Position numbers and translations under genes: made by a program
The notes under the pieces: model-generated
Databases searched by the model: none
What the model was told of the DNA's origin: nothing
What the model saw: the letters and a program-made list of their open reading frames with translations, nothing else
Origin: Megaleporinus macrocephalus
Taxonomy: Eukaryota > Chordata > Actinopteri > Characiformes > Anostomidae
Reading direction: 5' to 3'
Assembly: GCA_021613375.1 (NCBI GenBank)
Contig: CM038726.1
Coordinates: 12,904,253 to 12,968,252, forward strand
Length of the DNA stretch: 64,000 bases
Shown: positions 34,671 to 64,000 of the stretch, piece after piece
How positions within the stretch are numbered: position 1 is the first letter of the stretch
How the letters are laid out: the number at the start of each line of letters is the position of its first letter

Positions 34671-35840
34671 ACAAGGCGAGTTGGATTCGTACTGACTTTA
34701 CAATCTGTGTTAATCTGTGTTAAAAGTTTTTAAAAGGAAAAAAAAACATTATTTTCACAAATTGACATTTAGGAACAGGATTTGGAACAGACACATCCCA
34801 GCAGAAAATAAATGAAATTATTTCATTTATTATATCTCTATCTTTTAATAACTTGGATTTAAATACATCATAACATTAAAATGGTAAATATTTAAGGTCT
34901 GAATACTGAATCATTAATTTTATTTATATATTTATTTATTTACTTACTTACTTTGTGACCACATTTTGAACTAGCTTAATATCAATATACACCATGTATT
35001 ATAGTAATATGCATTTGTTTGTACATTTGAAAAAGAGTTGAACATTCTCTTCCTAAGCCCAAGCAACATCTACACGTTGCTTGTTAGAGCATCTAATTCA
35101 GTTTTAGAAGACAAACACTGGAACGCTGGAATGTTGATTGGTTGTGAGAAACTCCAAAAACAAGGTCACTTTTATGGAAAGGTCACTTTCAAGGTTGGTT
35201 CAAATCAGCTACTCATGAATTAACCTCCAGTCCACCACTGAACTGATGGTGGTGGGCCAACCAGAAGTCATAAATAATGTGGAAGACATCTAGAGGAAGG
35301 TGATGCACTTCAGAGAGGCTTGATCTAGCAGGACAGGTGAGGCAGACAGCACACAGATCCCGCTGCCCTCGTGGACCACTACTGTCCAAAACCCACCATC
35401 CTTCACACACTCCTTCCCACTACCTACGCCATAAACCTACTTATTGCTACTTCTACTGCTTCCAGAATAAACACACTGCTCGTTCTCTCAGCACAATTGC
35501 TTGAGGTTATCATCTCTTTAGCAACAGGGCGCATGGAAAGCAAGAGGAGAGCACTAACCCACCTGAAGAACATTAGTATAACTAGTAGAAAGATTAGGAA
35601 CTTATATTATACAATGATTTTAATGAGAGCCAAGGAAATATAAAGACAATGAATGTTAAGGGACATGAAATGAATGTGAATATTATATTTTATGTATATT
35701 TATATTTTAGATCTTCCATTTAATTGATTGTTTGGCCATCAGTCGGAAGTTTATTCCAATTGTAAAGTTTATGAAGTGTTAGTCATTTACTCTGTGAGCA
35801 AAGGTACAACCCTGAAAACTGATTTACTGCTTCTTGTAAG
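34671..35840. other. intergenic DNA, nothing recognised
   Basis: This is AT-rich DNA with a TTTA-type run near 34920-34950. Frames up to 90 codons (35371-35643) have no family signature. Confidence 0.45.
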
Positions 35841-35995
35841 TCTCAGGTTCTCAAACCAGTCCTTAGGGAACCCTAGAGGACTGGATTGGCTCTCAAGGGC
35901 CCCACAGATGGTCCACATATTTGCTCAATCCCGGCTCCCAACACGTAGTGGTAGAGCAAAAATGTGGACCATCAGGGGGCTCTTGAGAACCGCTG
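35841..35995. mobile_element. short hAT-type MITE containing a strong hairpin
   Basis: The ends are AGGTTCTCAAACC and, on the minus strand, GCGGTTCTCAAGAG, the GGTTCTCAA type of hAT terminus. Within it, 35889-35926 and 35954-35991 are inverted copies (TGGTCCACATATTTGCTC against GAGCAAAAATGTGGACCA), giving a stem of about 37 bp. It is non-coding. Confidence 0.65.
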
Positions 35996-36399
35996 TTGTA
36001 AGTTACTGGTGGAAAGCTTTTGCCCATTTCCTGAGTAATTGAGGATATTTCAACTTAATATCAGAAGAGGGCAGCACAACACAATAGTACAGCTACTGAC
36101 ACAGCAATTATGGTTTAGATCTTAATTGAAAAGACATTTTCCCCTGCAAATAATAGCAGAACTGACTGGCTGTTACAGTTTTGAACACATTCTTCACAAG
36201 GAGCACATGTCTACAAATCCTAATGTACAATTATTGTGTATTTATTGGAAGTATTTTTTTTCCAATATACTAAATCAGCAGATACATAGAGAGCAACATA
36301 TTAAATATTCCTGTTTTAATTTATTTCACTTCAAAAATAAACGAAAGTGTTCAAACCTTTGCATACGACTGTACATTTAAGCATACAGTTCTGATTACC

Positions 36400-36960
36400 A
36401 GCACTATCAATGAAAAACTCAGATGTCATAACGGGCCAGAAAGCGTCTTGAATATGACATAAACACATGCAGAACATGCTCTGGCTCTTTTAATGACTAT
36501 GACCTCTGAGCACTTGCACGCTATACAAGCCTTGCAATTGTACATGTGTGTGCATGCCTGGCATGTGTGTTGGAGGGCGGGGGGGGGTCTGATCTGATGA
36601 ACCCACTGGTGGGAGGCTTGTGGAAGTGAATGGAAAAAAAAAAAGCAAAGGACCAGGAAAGCGGAATGTTGGTCCGGTGTGTGATGTGATTGTTAGCAGA
36701 AATGTGTCAGCCCAGGCCCACCAACCCCAGAGCCATGGGCCCCAGACAGGCTGTGGAGTTGTGAGTGAGGCGTGAGGTGTGGGGGACGACGCTGCTGAGC
36801 GGTGCGCTCTAGTAAGGCCCCAGATACCTTATCGGCCCTGCCTTTAGTGGAACAAGCGAACGGAGGACGGGCTGCGGTTGGAGCCCCAGTGGATGGCCAT
36901 GTGTGGCCATGGAGGTCCAACTTTTGGTTCTGTACTTGACATGCATACATATGGACTAGA
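36400..36960. other. enhancer-like block with GC-rich centre
   Basis: 36405-36550 has balanced DNA with CTTTTAATGACTATGACCTC. 36650-36930 is a local GC-rich island containing a T-box-like GAGGTGTGG and a GATA-like CTTATCGG site. It has no repeat pattern. It may be a regulatory element of the tbx3/tbx5 region; conservation has not been tested. Confidence 0.3.
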
Positions 36961-37269
36961 CTGTAGCAAATCAGAGAGTTTTGCAAGAACCTCCACAAGT
37001 GTTTTAAAGATCATGGCTACACCTGTACTTTCTAAATTCTATATAAAGACTGGATAAATAAAAAGAAGATAAATATGGCTTATAATACCTGGAAAAAAAC
37101 TTATGGTTAATGTAGAGCATGTACTAATGAGTTTCTTTAAATATGTCTTTGATGGCCTGTAATATGCATGTACCTCCAGGCTACATGTGCAAGATCCAAT
37201 ATATATCCAACTATTAATCATCTGTGTAGTTCCGCCCAATAAGCTCACAGAGTATATATATTTAGGTGA

Positions 37270-37800
37270 AAGACTTTTTTTCAAAAGTAGCTTAAATCAA
37301 TACTCAAGTACAAGTATTCATGATCCTACAAAGTATAAGCACCTTTAAATAAAACAATTTGAAAACAACTTAAAAGTAAAATTATCCGATCAAAAAACTA
37401 CTTAAGTACTTGAGTAACTTAAATAAACTACAGTGGAGCTTCTTCATAAATCCAAGATCTATCAGCACAGGAACTGAGGTTTGTACGGCTCAACTTATCA
37501 GTCTTTTCTATCATTTTGGTCTAAAATAAAACGCTGAACTTCAAAGTCAGAGATGTGACCAATTACAAAGTAGTACAGTTGACAACAACAAAACAGAATG
37601 AAATTAAACACAAAACAGAATTAGTAAATACGAATGTCTGATATGTTACAAAGTAATATGTACTTTATTTTACTCACCAATGTTCTTGAGTAGATGTAAA
37701 AGTATTGCTACTAGAAAATACCCAGCAGAGTACAAATCCAACAATATTTTGTCATGTACTTTAGAAAATGTGACTAGTTACTGTTCAAAACATACCATTT
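37270..37800. repeat. probable dispersed repeat with AAGTACTTGAGTAA phrases
   Basis: CTTAAGTACTTGAGTAACTT, ACTCAAGTACAAGTATTC and, 300 bp on, TGTGACTAGTTACTGTTC are the stereotyped phrases of a dispersed fish element (AAGTAACTAGTTAC ends). The copy is diverged and ends are approximate. Confidence 0.4.
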
Positions 37801-38255
37801 ATTATCAAGTCCTTACATTTGCCGATTCAGCCTGCAGTAGGTTAATTTTCTCATTAATTCTTAAAATTTAGGCTCATTTTACATTTCCAGGTTAAATTTG
37901 TTACGGTTCTAAAAATGTCTACACCAGATTCATGAAGTGTTCTTGAACCACAGAATTGTTCAAACATTTGTGTTCTTGGCTGCATGTAGATTCTACCTAA
38001 GAACCAATCTTAAAAAAAACACTGTTAAACATCAGAATATTCATGAAAACATGAGGCACATTGAAATTAAAGTTGAAAGCTGTGTTTTGAACCTAGCTGA
38101 GATTTTGAATAAGACACAAACAGGGCACAAATTAGAACAGAGTTCAGTCTCTTAGCAATAAAATAAACAGCCTGTTTAATTCTAAGGGATGAAGGGAAGC
38201 TAGCAAATAACCATTAAAAAAGAAACTTTTGGCTCCTTTTCATATATAAACCCAC

Positions 38256-38549
38256 ACAGCCGCATGCAAAGGTTTGGTTGTCCCTGGTCAAATAACAAAT
38301 AACATCTTCTACATAGAACAGATTGTTCCAATGCACAATTACTGTTTATTCACTTAAAAAAGGAAACATAAAACATGGACTGTGCATTTTTTTTGCTGAT
38401 ATGTCAACCTCAGCAAATAAATAGCATTGTGCACCAAAATGAAACTGCCATATTTAGAGAGCACATACTTATAGTCACAAAATATTACTAACTTATTGTC
38501 ACAAAACATGTTATTTAGCCAGAGGGGTTCAAACTTTTGCATACAACTG
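38256..38549. mobile_element. Tc1/mariner-type MITE (~294 bp)
   Basis: The left end CAGCCGCATGCAAAGGTTTG and the right end, on the minus strand, CAGTTGTATGCAAAAGTTTG are inverted, and the similarity extends into TGG(T/C)(C/T)AAATAACA. The right end is flanked by TA. The interior is AT-rich and non-coding. A related right end occurs at 36340-36372. Confidence 0.7.
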
Positions 38550-38699
38550 TATAGGTGGATTTGGAAATAAAATCTAAAGAAAGGTGTAGGGCATGGGACC
38601 TTTAACAACATGTCTTTCATTATGTGGAAGATATATTGGGTGCTGGAAGCTCTTCCCATCACCGACAATTCAGAATACGTTTAAAATATACTCTGTAGA

Positions 38700-39520
38700 T
38701 TACTTCTGGTTTCTTAGTTGAGAGCAACGCAGAACAGCCTCTTCTTCTTACTGCTCCTTAAACAAGAGCCTAAGTAAAAAAAATCCTGAACCCACACATC
38801 CAACACCTGCTCAGATCTGGAAATCAGACCAGACTCCTAATGGTTCATCCATCCGTCACCCACGGGAATGCCACACACATATACAAAAAAAATCCTCACA
38901 AATATATTCCTGCTGAGGTGCTAAGAAATATGTTTGTGTGTCTGTGCGCAACAGAGCAGTGAAGACTATTACCCAGAGTATTTCAAAGTTATGCACGAGG
39001 AATGACAGATCTCACGGAAACTCCACCAGTGGTGGGTCTCTTTGGCCTGTTTTTCATTTGCCTGCTCGGACTGCTTTCTTCCTTTCTGGCAGCAAAGCTG
39101 GGCAGTGCTTAAGCAAGTTAATATGTGCACCATGCAGTTCACATCCAGCTGCCACCTCAACCCGCTCTGATTACACAAGCATGTGCGCCCCTCATTATGC
39201 CCACCAACGTGATCAGGCTTCACATACTAGTCTTGTCAGCAGGTCGGAAGTAGCAACTTCCATTCTATCATGCCTTCATGGACACTTGCTACGTTTTTAT
39301 TTCCCGCTGTATGGAGAAATTTTCATCAGCCTTACACCGCCCTTCCTTTCAGACATGTTTTGGGAGGATTTACTCACTTTGACTTTAAGATTGTTGATGT
39401 CTTCAGAGCCCCTGGCTTGGAATACTATCACAGCACACATGAAATTATGTAACAGAGTGTTAAGGAGATTAGGAAACTGTAATGCAATTCCTGAAAAAGT
39501 TTGTTTACGTCTTAAATGAC
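38700..39520. other. enhancer-like block with a chance open frame
   Basis: Balanced, repeat-free DNA spans 800 bp here. A 193-codon frame (38938-39519) is open, but it is rich in Ser/Cys/Leu, has no domain, and an 84-codon frame overlaps it on the other strand, so I read it as non-coding. It is a candidate conserved element between tbx3 and tbx5. Confidence 0.3.
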
Positions 39521-39916
39521 TTACATTTTTGGATGTTTCTGAAGATACACTGTAAAAATAGAAGTTCGAGTTAATTGAATTTCAAATAGTATGTTACCAC
39601 AACAGATATTTGTTTTTTATGCCCATAAATGAATTATTATATAATATATATAGTTCAAACAAGTCCAGACACTAACTTAAAAAACACATTTGTTAGCAAT
39701 GTATAGCTGATTTATAAGTATTGAGTAACAGCTCTGAACTCTATATATAAGAATAATTTTCCAAATATGACATGCCAGCATATGTTAAAACATTTTTAAA
39801 AGAAAGAAAATAGAATTACCAATGCCTTTATCTATTATTATTTTATTATTCTATTATTATTTTATATATTATTATATATATACTTTTTAAATGATGGAAT
39901 GGAGAATTATATATAT

Positions 39917-39976
<60 letters not shown>
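39917..39976. repeat. (GATA)n microsatellite
   Basis: About 15 uninterrupted TAGA/GATA units. Confidence 0.95.
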
Positions 39977-42900
39977 GTAAGCTAGTTCATTTTGTTAGTC
40001 AGCAGTCAAACTAAACCATTCAAAGGAATGGCGCATGTCCTTAAAAGTCTATTAAGGGTCTTATTTATCTTATTTAGCCAATAAAATAAAAATGATTACT
40101 AACCGTCCTGCCTGTTTTCTAGTATAGCATAAGATGAGGGTTTTTTTTCAAGTCTGGTAAAAAGTGCGGACATAAAGCTCTGAATACCGACTACCAGGGG
40201 TCACTCTATTTACTTTGTTTGTAAACTTTTCGTTTGTTTTTTCTTTCTTTCTTGTGCAGGAGATGAATAGTTACATATGACAGGATTTACCAGCTCTATC
40301 GGAATGCATCCAACGCCGCTAACCTGAGAAAGTGGTGTTTTATTTCTCGCTGCGTGTGTTTTGCTGTAAATAAGCGGCAGCAATACTGGACTATATTAAG
40401 AGCGCTTGTGTTGGGCTGGTTAAAGAGCCGCGGATAGAAGGAGTCTGGCCACGTGTTGCTTTCCTCCGTATACAAGAATTCTGGCGTGCGATCATCCACA
40501 CACCTACTGTTATCTCCTGTACAAGCTGGGAATACATACTGGGACTCTACTGCAAAGCACACTCTCAGTTCTCGGGCTTGGGCGGCTTTTTGTGAGTCTG
40601 AGAACTCACAATCCCAATGTGCAAGTTTGCTGTTTCAATGAAATGGTAATAGAACTTTTACCAGAGGGTCGCAGCCGACCAAAGGCAAAAAACGAAACAA
40701 AATAATTTGCTCTTTTAAGGCTACATTTGTGAGTTATTTGCGTAAACATTCAATCAGGAGGAGACACTGTGGACCACAAAAAATCAATACGTGCGGATAA
40801 GTTCTTCACAATTTTTTTTTAAAGAATTTCGGATTTGTTTTGACACACATTTTTTTTTGTAAAGTTTGCAAGCTACTTAGAAAAATGTGTATACAATGCG
40901 TTGATAGCTCTTATTTCGAAATTCCTCTACAGTAATATTATAAGAAAATGTATAAGATGTATATAATAATAACACATTATACGTCTATAATAATCTATAA
41001 TCTAGACTATAGTGTTGGCTATATAGAGCACTACACAAATATAATAGGGACATTACTACACTACACGTCATCACACTGCATTCGTATAGAGATAGAAATA
41101 TAATACTGAAACAGAGTATTTTATTTTATAGTAACTTTACGAATTTTTTTCTCGTTTCTTATGGAAGAACTACGTTCATTAATATCCTAACATTAAAAGA
41201 GCTCGGGTAAAGTTAAAAAAAACTGTTTACTGTTTATTATTATTTAGATAAATTCTGCATGGAGATGCTGCGGATTTTCCTAATTATTAAATAACTTGTT
41301 GAGGAAATCAAATTTCGACCCTTAGCTTGACAGCCTTTGTGTGTCATCAGACATCAATGTGAAACAAGTGAGGCGTAAAGCCAACGATTCAGGCACGTCA
41401 CTAAAAGTGTCCTAACTTTCTAAAAAGTTACACATGACATTTAAACCCCTAAATGTTCGTTTAAACAAGCTTTAAAATAATTCTGAACTTTGAGTTCAGC
41501 GACTACAACTGTTAACTATACTTTGTATTCAGCATCTGTAAACACTTTTTTTTAACATCTGAGGATAAACCGATGCTAATAGATTTTAAAATATAATATC
41601 ATCTCACATTCACCCGTCTATTCTGCAGCGACAAAACTTTCAATTTCAGATTGAGGGGTGTCTGCGGGTGGGTTTGTACGTTCACAATAGATCTACTTTT
41701 AACTGAATATTATTGAACATCACTATAACATGTATGATACATTATGAATCCGTAAAAATACAGCACTAGCAATTAATTTTGTAGGAATGGAAAATTGCGG
41801 CGTGTACCTCAAGCGTGACATTGACGTGGTCGTTGTCATTTAGTTTCTGAGCGTGACATGAGGGCCTACTTTTCTTCTGCCGGTGTAACAAAATAGAGGC
41901 TAAAACACGTATGATGGGGCATAATGTTTGTACAATCCAACGCACTTTCACTTATTCAATAAAACAACGTTCTGATAACACAATCATGACTCCACACGAT
42001 AGGTTATGTGATTGTGAAAGAAAAAAAAGAAGTTTAGAAGTTTTATAAGAGACTAACCACGTTTTCTGCAATAGCCCAGGCTGCTGTTCCAGGTGCTCCA
42101 AAGCAGCCTAAACCATGAGATGTAAACAACATGTAAACATTCCGACCTCACTATCTTTCTGTTTCTATCAGGACAATCGTTTGCAGTTTTTCCACTGAAC
42201 TGACTAACACGAGGCTAAGACTCCTGACACTTCGACCGAGAGTACCTATTAAGAGAGCTGGGAGCCGGGTAGTTGTGAGCCCCGGGCTATATACAGGCAT
42301 ATTAGCATACTAGTTGTTGAATCAGCGTTTAGCACAGAAAACGACCTCTGTCTTTCGTGCGTGTGTTCTGCTGCTGCTGCTTGAAGAGAGTTGGGTTATA
42401 GTGTGCTACTGCAGATGTCCGGCTCCAGAAGACGTGTAAATGTGTCAGAAGACTTTATTTATAATAAACATTCAGAGTAAGCTATGATTTCGTTCGACCA
42501 AATTACCCTTACTATCCCTTATTATCAGCATCCTGACAAAGACTGCAGTAGTGTTCCTTGCATTCATTTGCCCATTTAGGGGGTCCGGAAATAAACACTG
42601 CTTCATAAATGGTCTTAATGTCCAGTTGTGAACCTTAAAGAGGTTTTAATTGCACAATATTATTACAAAAACCACCACCCAGAAAGGGTGCATGGAGTCA
42701 ATACAATTATATTATATGTATTATAATATATATACATATATATATGGGACACAGATATACATGTCCCACATGTATAGAAAGTATTATATTACTAAGGGGG
42801 AATGTGCATTTTTGCACAGCCCTGACTTGACAACACACACTTAAAATAAGATTTTTAAAAAGTTTTTTAAAGTTTCAAGACCGCTTTCACAATGAAAACA

Positions 42901-43039
42901 CCCTTTAAGCACGCAAAGCTCTTGGTTTTCTATATACAATCTATTTCTTTAGGAATTAACCTTTCTTTAAGGGATCTTTTTTAGTTGTGTATATATAGTC
43001 TGAAGTTAAATATAACATACATTTAAAAAGGAACTGAAT
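39977..43039. other. distal upstream region of tbx5
   Basis: No gene or transposon is recognised. 40240-40620 and 42050-42420 are GC-richer and could contain regulatory elements or exons of a non-coding transcript; mammals have an antisense RNA (TBX5-AS1) starting near TBX5. Nothing in the sequence proves one here. Confidence 0.4.
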
Positions 43040-43740
43040 GGAAGTAATATAACACACGTGAAAATATCACATTTGCTTTTGAAGTGCATGAGCTGGACCT
43101 GCTCTGCAATACCGTTAATGATTAAGTCAATCAAACAATGAGGCAAGCGCTTTGAGAATGAGCGTTTTAATCACAAATGAACAATAAATTAATTAACTAA
43201 TTTCCGTGTAGGACGGCAAGCGGTTGGCTCCGCTCACATTAGTTCACTGACACATGCTATCCATGGCGCTTCACATGCTCATTCATCGCCAAGTAGTTTG
43301 TGGTGACTTAAATTCCACCGTGCACGCTGAATCATCTCTCAGGCCCTATCTATCGCCCTGAGGTGACGCTCGCATGGCTAATAGCGCTCTTGTCAAAATA
43401 GCAAACTACAGAAAACACCACGCGCTCCTCCTCACCAGCATGCTGCGTGTCTGTTCACCTCCTGACTCCTTTCCGATTTGGTTCAGAACGAGAGGATAAA
43501 AAAACGGGTTCATGCTGGTTATTTGCTGCTTGACCTTTCGGATACATGTTTGCGTGCAAGCTTCTCCGCATCAGTGCAAGGTTTCTAATCACTGCAGAGC
43601 CGAAAACGAGTCAATTAACAAACAGCTAACTCAGTCTCAATTAAGATTTCCATCTGAGCTGCAACTCATTTGCACTGTGATAAGATTATGCATATAAACA
43701 TAGCTTTGATATCTGTCTATGGTTATCAGTGACAGGACTT
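43040..43740. promoter_or_regulatory. candidate conserved upstream element of tbx5
   Basis: This is repeat-free, balanced DNA dense with homeodomain words (CCGTTAATGATTAAGTCAAT, CGAGTCAATTAACAAACAGC, CTAATCACTGC), E-box/T-box-like CACGTG and TCACCTCC sites and a GATA-like TGATAAGATTATGC. It lies directly upstream of the inferred promoter. Composition and position support a regulatory role; function is inferred. Confidence 0.45.
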
Positions 43741-43859
43741 TTTGGGAACGCGGTCTCCCCCCAGAGAAGTGGGGTGCATCTTCTTCCATTTTTTTGTGTG
43801 GTCGGTGGGGGGCGAGAGGCAGGAGGGGTGGAGATATGGAGGGCAGCACTGAGGGTGGA

Positions 43860-43864
43860 CCAAT
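43860..43864 (+). promoter_or_regulatory. CCAAT box of the inferred tbx5 promoter
   Basis: GGACCAATGAG is a good NF-Y site. It lies about 70-150 bp before the purine-rich start of the inferred leader. No TATA box is placed to define the start site. Confidence 0.4.
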
Positions 43865-44058
43865 GAGCGCTTTGACGGCACAGCGCTGTCCATAGTCGCT
43901 AGCAGCTCTGGTTCCCTCCGCTTTTCGTCTTCCGTTTTCCACGACGCATCAGCAGAGCTGACCAGTCGAGGGAGAGAAAGAGGGGGGAGAGAGAGAGAGG
44001 GAGAGAGAGAGGGAGAGGAAGGCGGTGACAGAGCTTGCTCTCCTACAGGAATACTACA

Positions 44059-44133
44059 ATGGTATGCGCGAGTACTAGGCTAGATTCACCGAAATACGGT
44101 GCTGCCGTTCTACGCGCGAGCGGCTCGTCGTGA
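44059..44133 (+). other. upstream ORF 1 in the tbx5 leader
   Basis: ATG at 44059 is followed by 23 more codons and TGA at 44131-44133. It lies upstream of the tbx5 start on the inferred leader exon and out of its coding sequence. Translation of such uORFs often lowers main-frame output. Confidence 0.35.
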
Positions 44134-44211
44134 GCGCCTGTTGGTCACGCGAAGCTCGGCGAATCCGTCGAAGAACCCCCCACTACCACCACCAGCAGCT
44201 TGATCGCGGAC

Positions 44212-44241
44212 ATGAAGGGACCCCATGAGATCGCAGGCTAG
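44212..44241 (+). other. upstream ORF 2 in the tbx5 leader (9 codons)
   Basis: ATG at 44212 runs nine codons (MKGPHEIAG) to TAG at 44239-44241, ending six bases before the inferred donor. Confidence 0.35.
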
Positions 44242-44247
44242 CATTCG

Positions 44248-45267
44248 GTAAGCAGCGCGGTTGGAATATATGCGGCGTTAAGAAACGGACGCTTGCTGTC
44301 CTGCAACGTATTTGAGGAGAAGACAGGATACTGACCGACGCTTGGTCACGGTTACGGACTGCCGACGTTGCACGCCTCGCACCAGCGCACAAGGTAATAT
44401 TATCTCCTCTGCTGACCATTACTCCGACTTTTTCCCTGTTACTGGTACACTCGAGTCGTTATCTCGAGCCCAGTCCTGATACAGGGCCTCGGGAGGATTA
44501 ATCTCTCCTAATCGTGACGGAGTCCACGCTACAGATGTGTCCTCAAGGCGTGTTTACGTGTTAGCTGTACTCTAAAAGCAAAGGAGTACCGTTTGCTTCT
44601 CGTTGTCCTTGTTCGAGCGCGAGCACCATCAATCAAGCGCTCCTTGACGCAGAGTTTGCCTACAGTCCAAAGAAAGTTTGTCATGACTTAATAATTCTGG
44701 CTCCCTTTGATAAAAAAGTAGTATTCTGCTCTCACAAGGGAGGCTAGGGATTTCGAGTGCTTTGCTAATAGTAATAATAACTTTATTGTGTACACTAACT
44801 GCACATCATTCAATCCCTTCAGAATAATACTGATTAGAAAGAGTGGAAATCGTTAAGGCGCGCAAAAGATAAATATTATTTACAATAATTCTACATTATT
44901 TTTATGGTTGATCCAAGTTTGGCTCGGAAAGGTGACTGTTTAAATGGACCTATGCTGCACTTTTGTGAAATATGCACTAAAATAATTATAACCCCAGTAA
45001 TACATTACGTTTAGATAGCATAATTTAAAAGGGGAAAAAATGAAAGGAAAAAAATCTATGTTCCTCGTTTTGGCTCGGGAAAGCGACTCTTTACTGCGCT
45101 TATCGGGCCTTTTCTTTACTCTCCCTGAAACGTATGGCTTCCCGAGAAATGCATTAGTTCGTCACTGCAGGCTGAATTCTCAGTTGAGTTTCTGGGATCA
45201 GTTTTGTGTGTATGCCCCTGTAAATGTAAATGTCTCGCGACTTGATCCCAACATTTCTGTCATCTAG
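44248..45267 (+). other. tbx5: tbx5 intron 1
   Basis: This 1.0-kb intron follows if the first donor is correct. It is of moderate GC. Its frames are short and without domains. Confidence 0.4.
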
Positions 45268-45301
45268 GCCTCAAGGCAGAAACAGCAGCGGGCCTTCTGA
45301 C

Positions 45302-64000
<18,699 letters not shown>

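Larger units (their letters stand above)
43930..44247 (+). other. tbx5: tbx5 non-coding first exon (inferred)
   Basis: The start codon exon has a splice acceptor 34 bases before its ATG, so a leader exon must lie upstream, as in other vertebrate TBX5 genes. The best donor is CATTCG|GTAAGC at 44247/44248; AAG|GTAATA at 44393/44394 is an alternative. The exon start is a guess downstream of the CCAAT box. It contains a (GAGAGG)n purine tract (about 43970-44025) and two upstream ORFs. Confidence 0.45.

Noticed and set aside
38938..39519. 193-codon frame as a gene
   Set aside because: It has no domain, unusual Ser/Cys-rich composition, an overlapping opposite frame and no splice or promoter signals.
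43440..43475. Retinoic acid response element at GTTCACCTCCTGACTCC
   Set aside because: The second half-site departs from the consensus; it is too weak to call.

Overview
The window is teleost fish nuclear DNA. The evidence is GT-AG introns, vertebrate T-box genes, long (TA)n arrays and remnants of typical fish transposons. It carries two linked T-box genes, both on the + strand: the 3' half of tbx3 (146-3532, starting at the last T-box exon) and the 5' half of tbx5 (leader about 43.9-44.25 kb, start codon 45302, six coding exons to 62146). The remaining exons of both genes lie outside the window. Head-to-tail tbx3-tbx5 linkage is the ancestral vertebrate arrangement (human 12q24). The tbx5 N-terminus most resembles what I recall of zebrafish tbx5a, so this is probably the 'a' ohnolog locus, but I leave the suffix off. 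The repeat repertoire hints at an otophysan fish (tentative).

Layout. 1-4.8 kb: tbx3 coding exons and 3'UTR with two Pumilio-type motifs. 4.8-43.8 kb: about 39 kb of intergenic DNA. It holds a telomere-like minisatellite (7.56-8.15 kb), MITE pieces, dispersed repeats (10.7, 13.0, 15.1-15.9 kb), a broken Tc1 transposon (17.06-17.82), an unexplained 214-codon open frame (19.1-19.8), a 4.3-kb LTR retrotransposon on the minus strand (21.80-26.08), a hAT-like remnant (26.35-26.91), an IS630/Tc1-like remnant (28.3-29.15), a possible solo LTR (29.2-29.95) and further MITEs. Between the repeats are several stretches of balanced composition, rich in homeodomain, FOX, MEF2 or T-box-like sites, that look like conserved non-coding elements. 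The strongest of these lies just upstream of the tbx5 promoter (43.05-43.74 kb). 43.8-64 kb: tbx5 promoter, leader and exons 2-7, with two large introns of about 5.7 kb that carry more enhancer-like sequence and a decayed satellite.

Tbx3 is a T-box repressor and Tbx5 a T-box activator. In vertebrates they act in opposition in the heart (conduction system against chamber myocardium) and both pattern the paired fins or limbs, so this intergenic DNA must hold regulatory input for two dosage-sensitive genes. A divergent pair of CTCF-like motifs (8333 minus, 12107 plus) is a candidate domain boundary between them. The LTR element is notable because its integrase lies upstream of reverse transcriptase, the Gmr1-type arrangement of Ty3/gypsy elements. 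I did not find a convincing wholly new system. The best leads are the boundary pair, the uORFs in the tbx5 leader, the unexplained open frame and the unclassified satellites.
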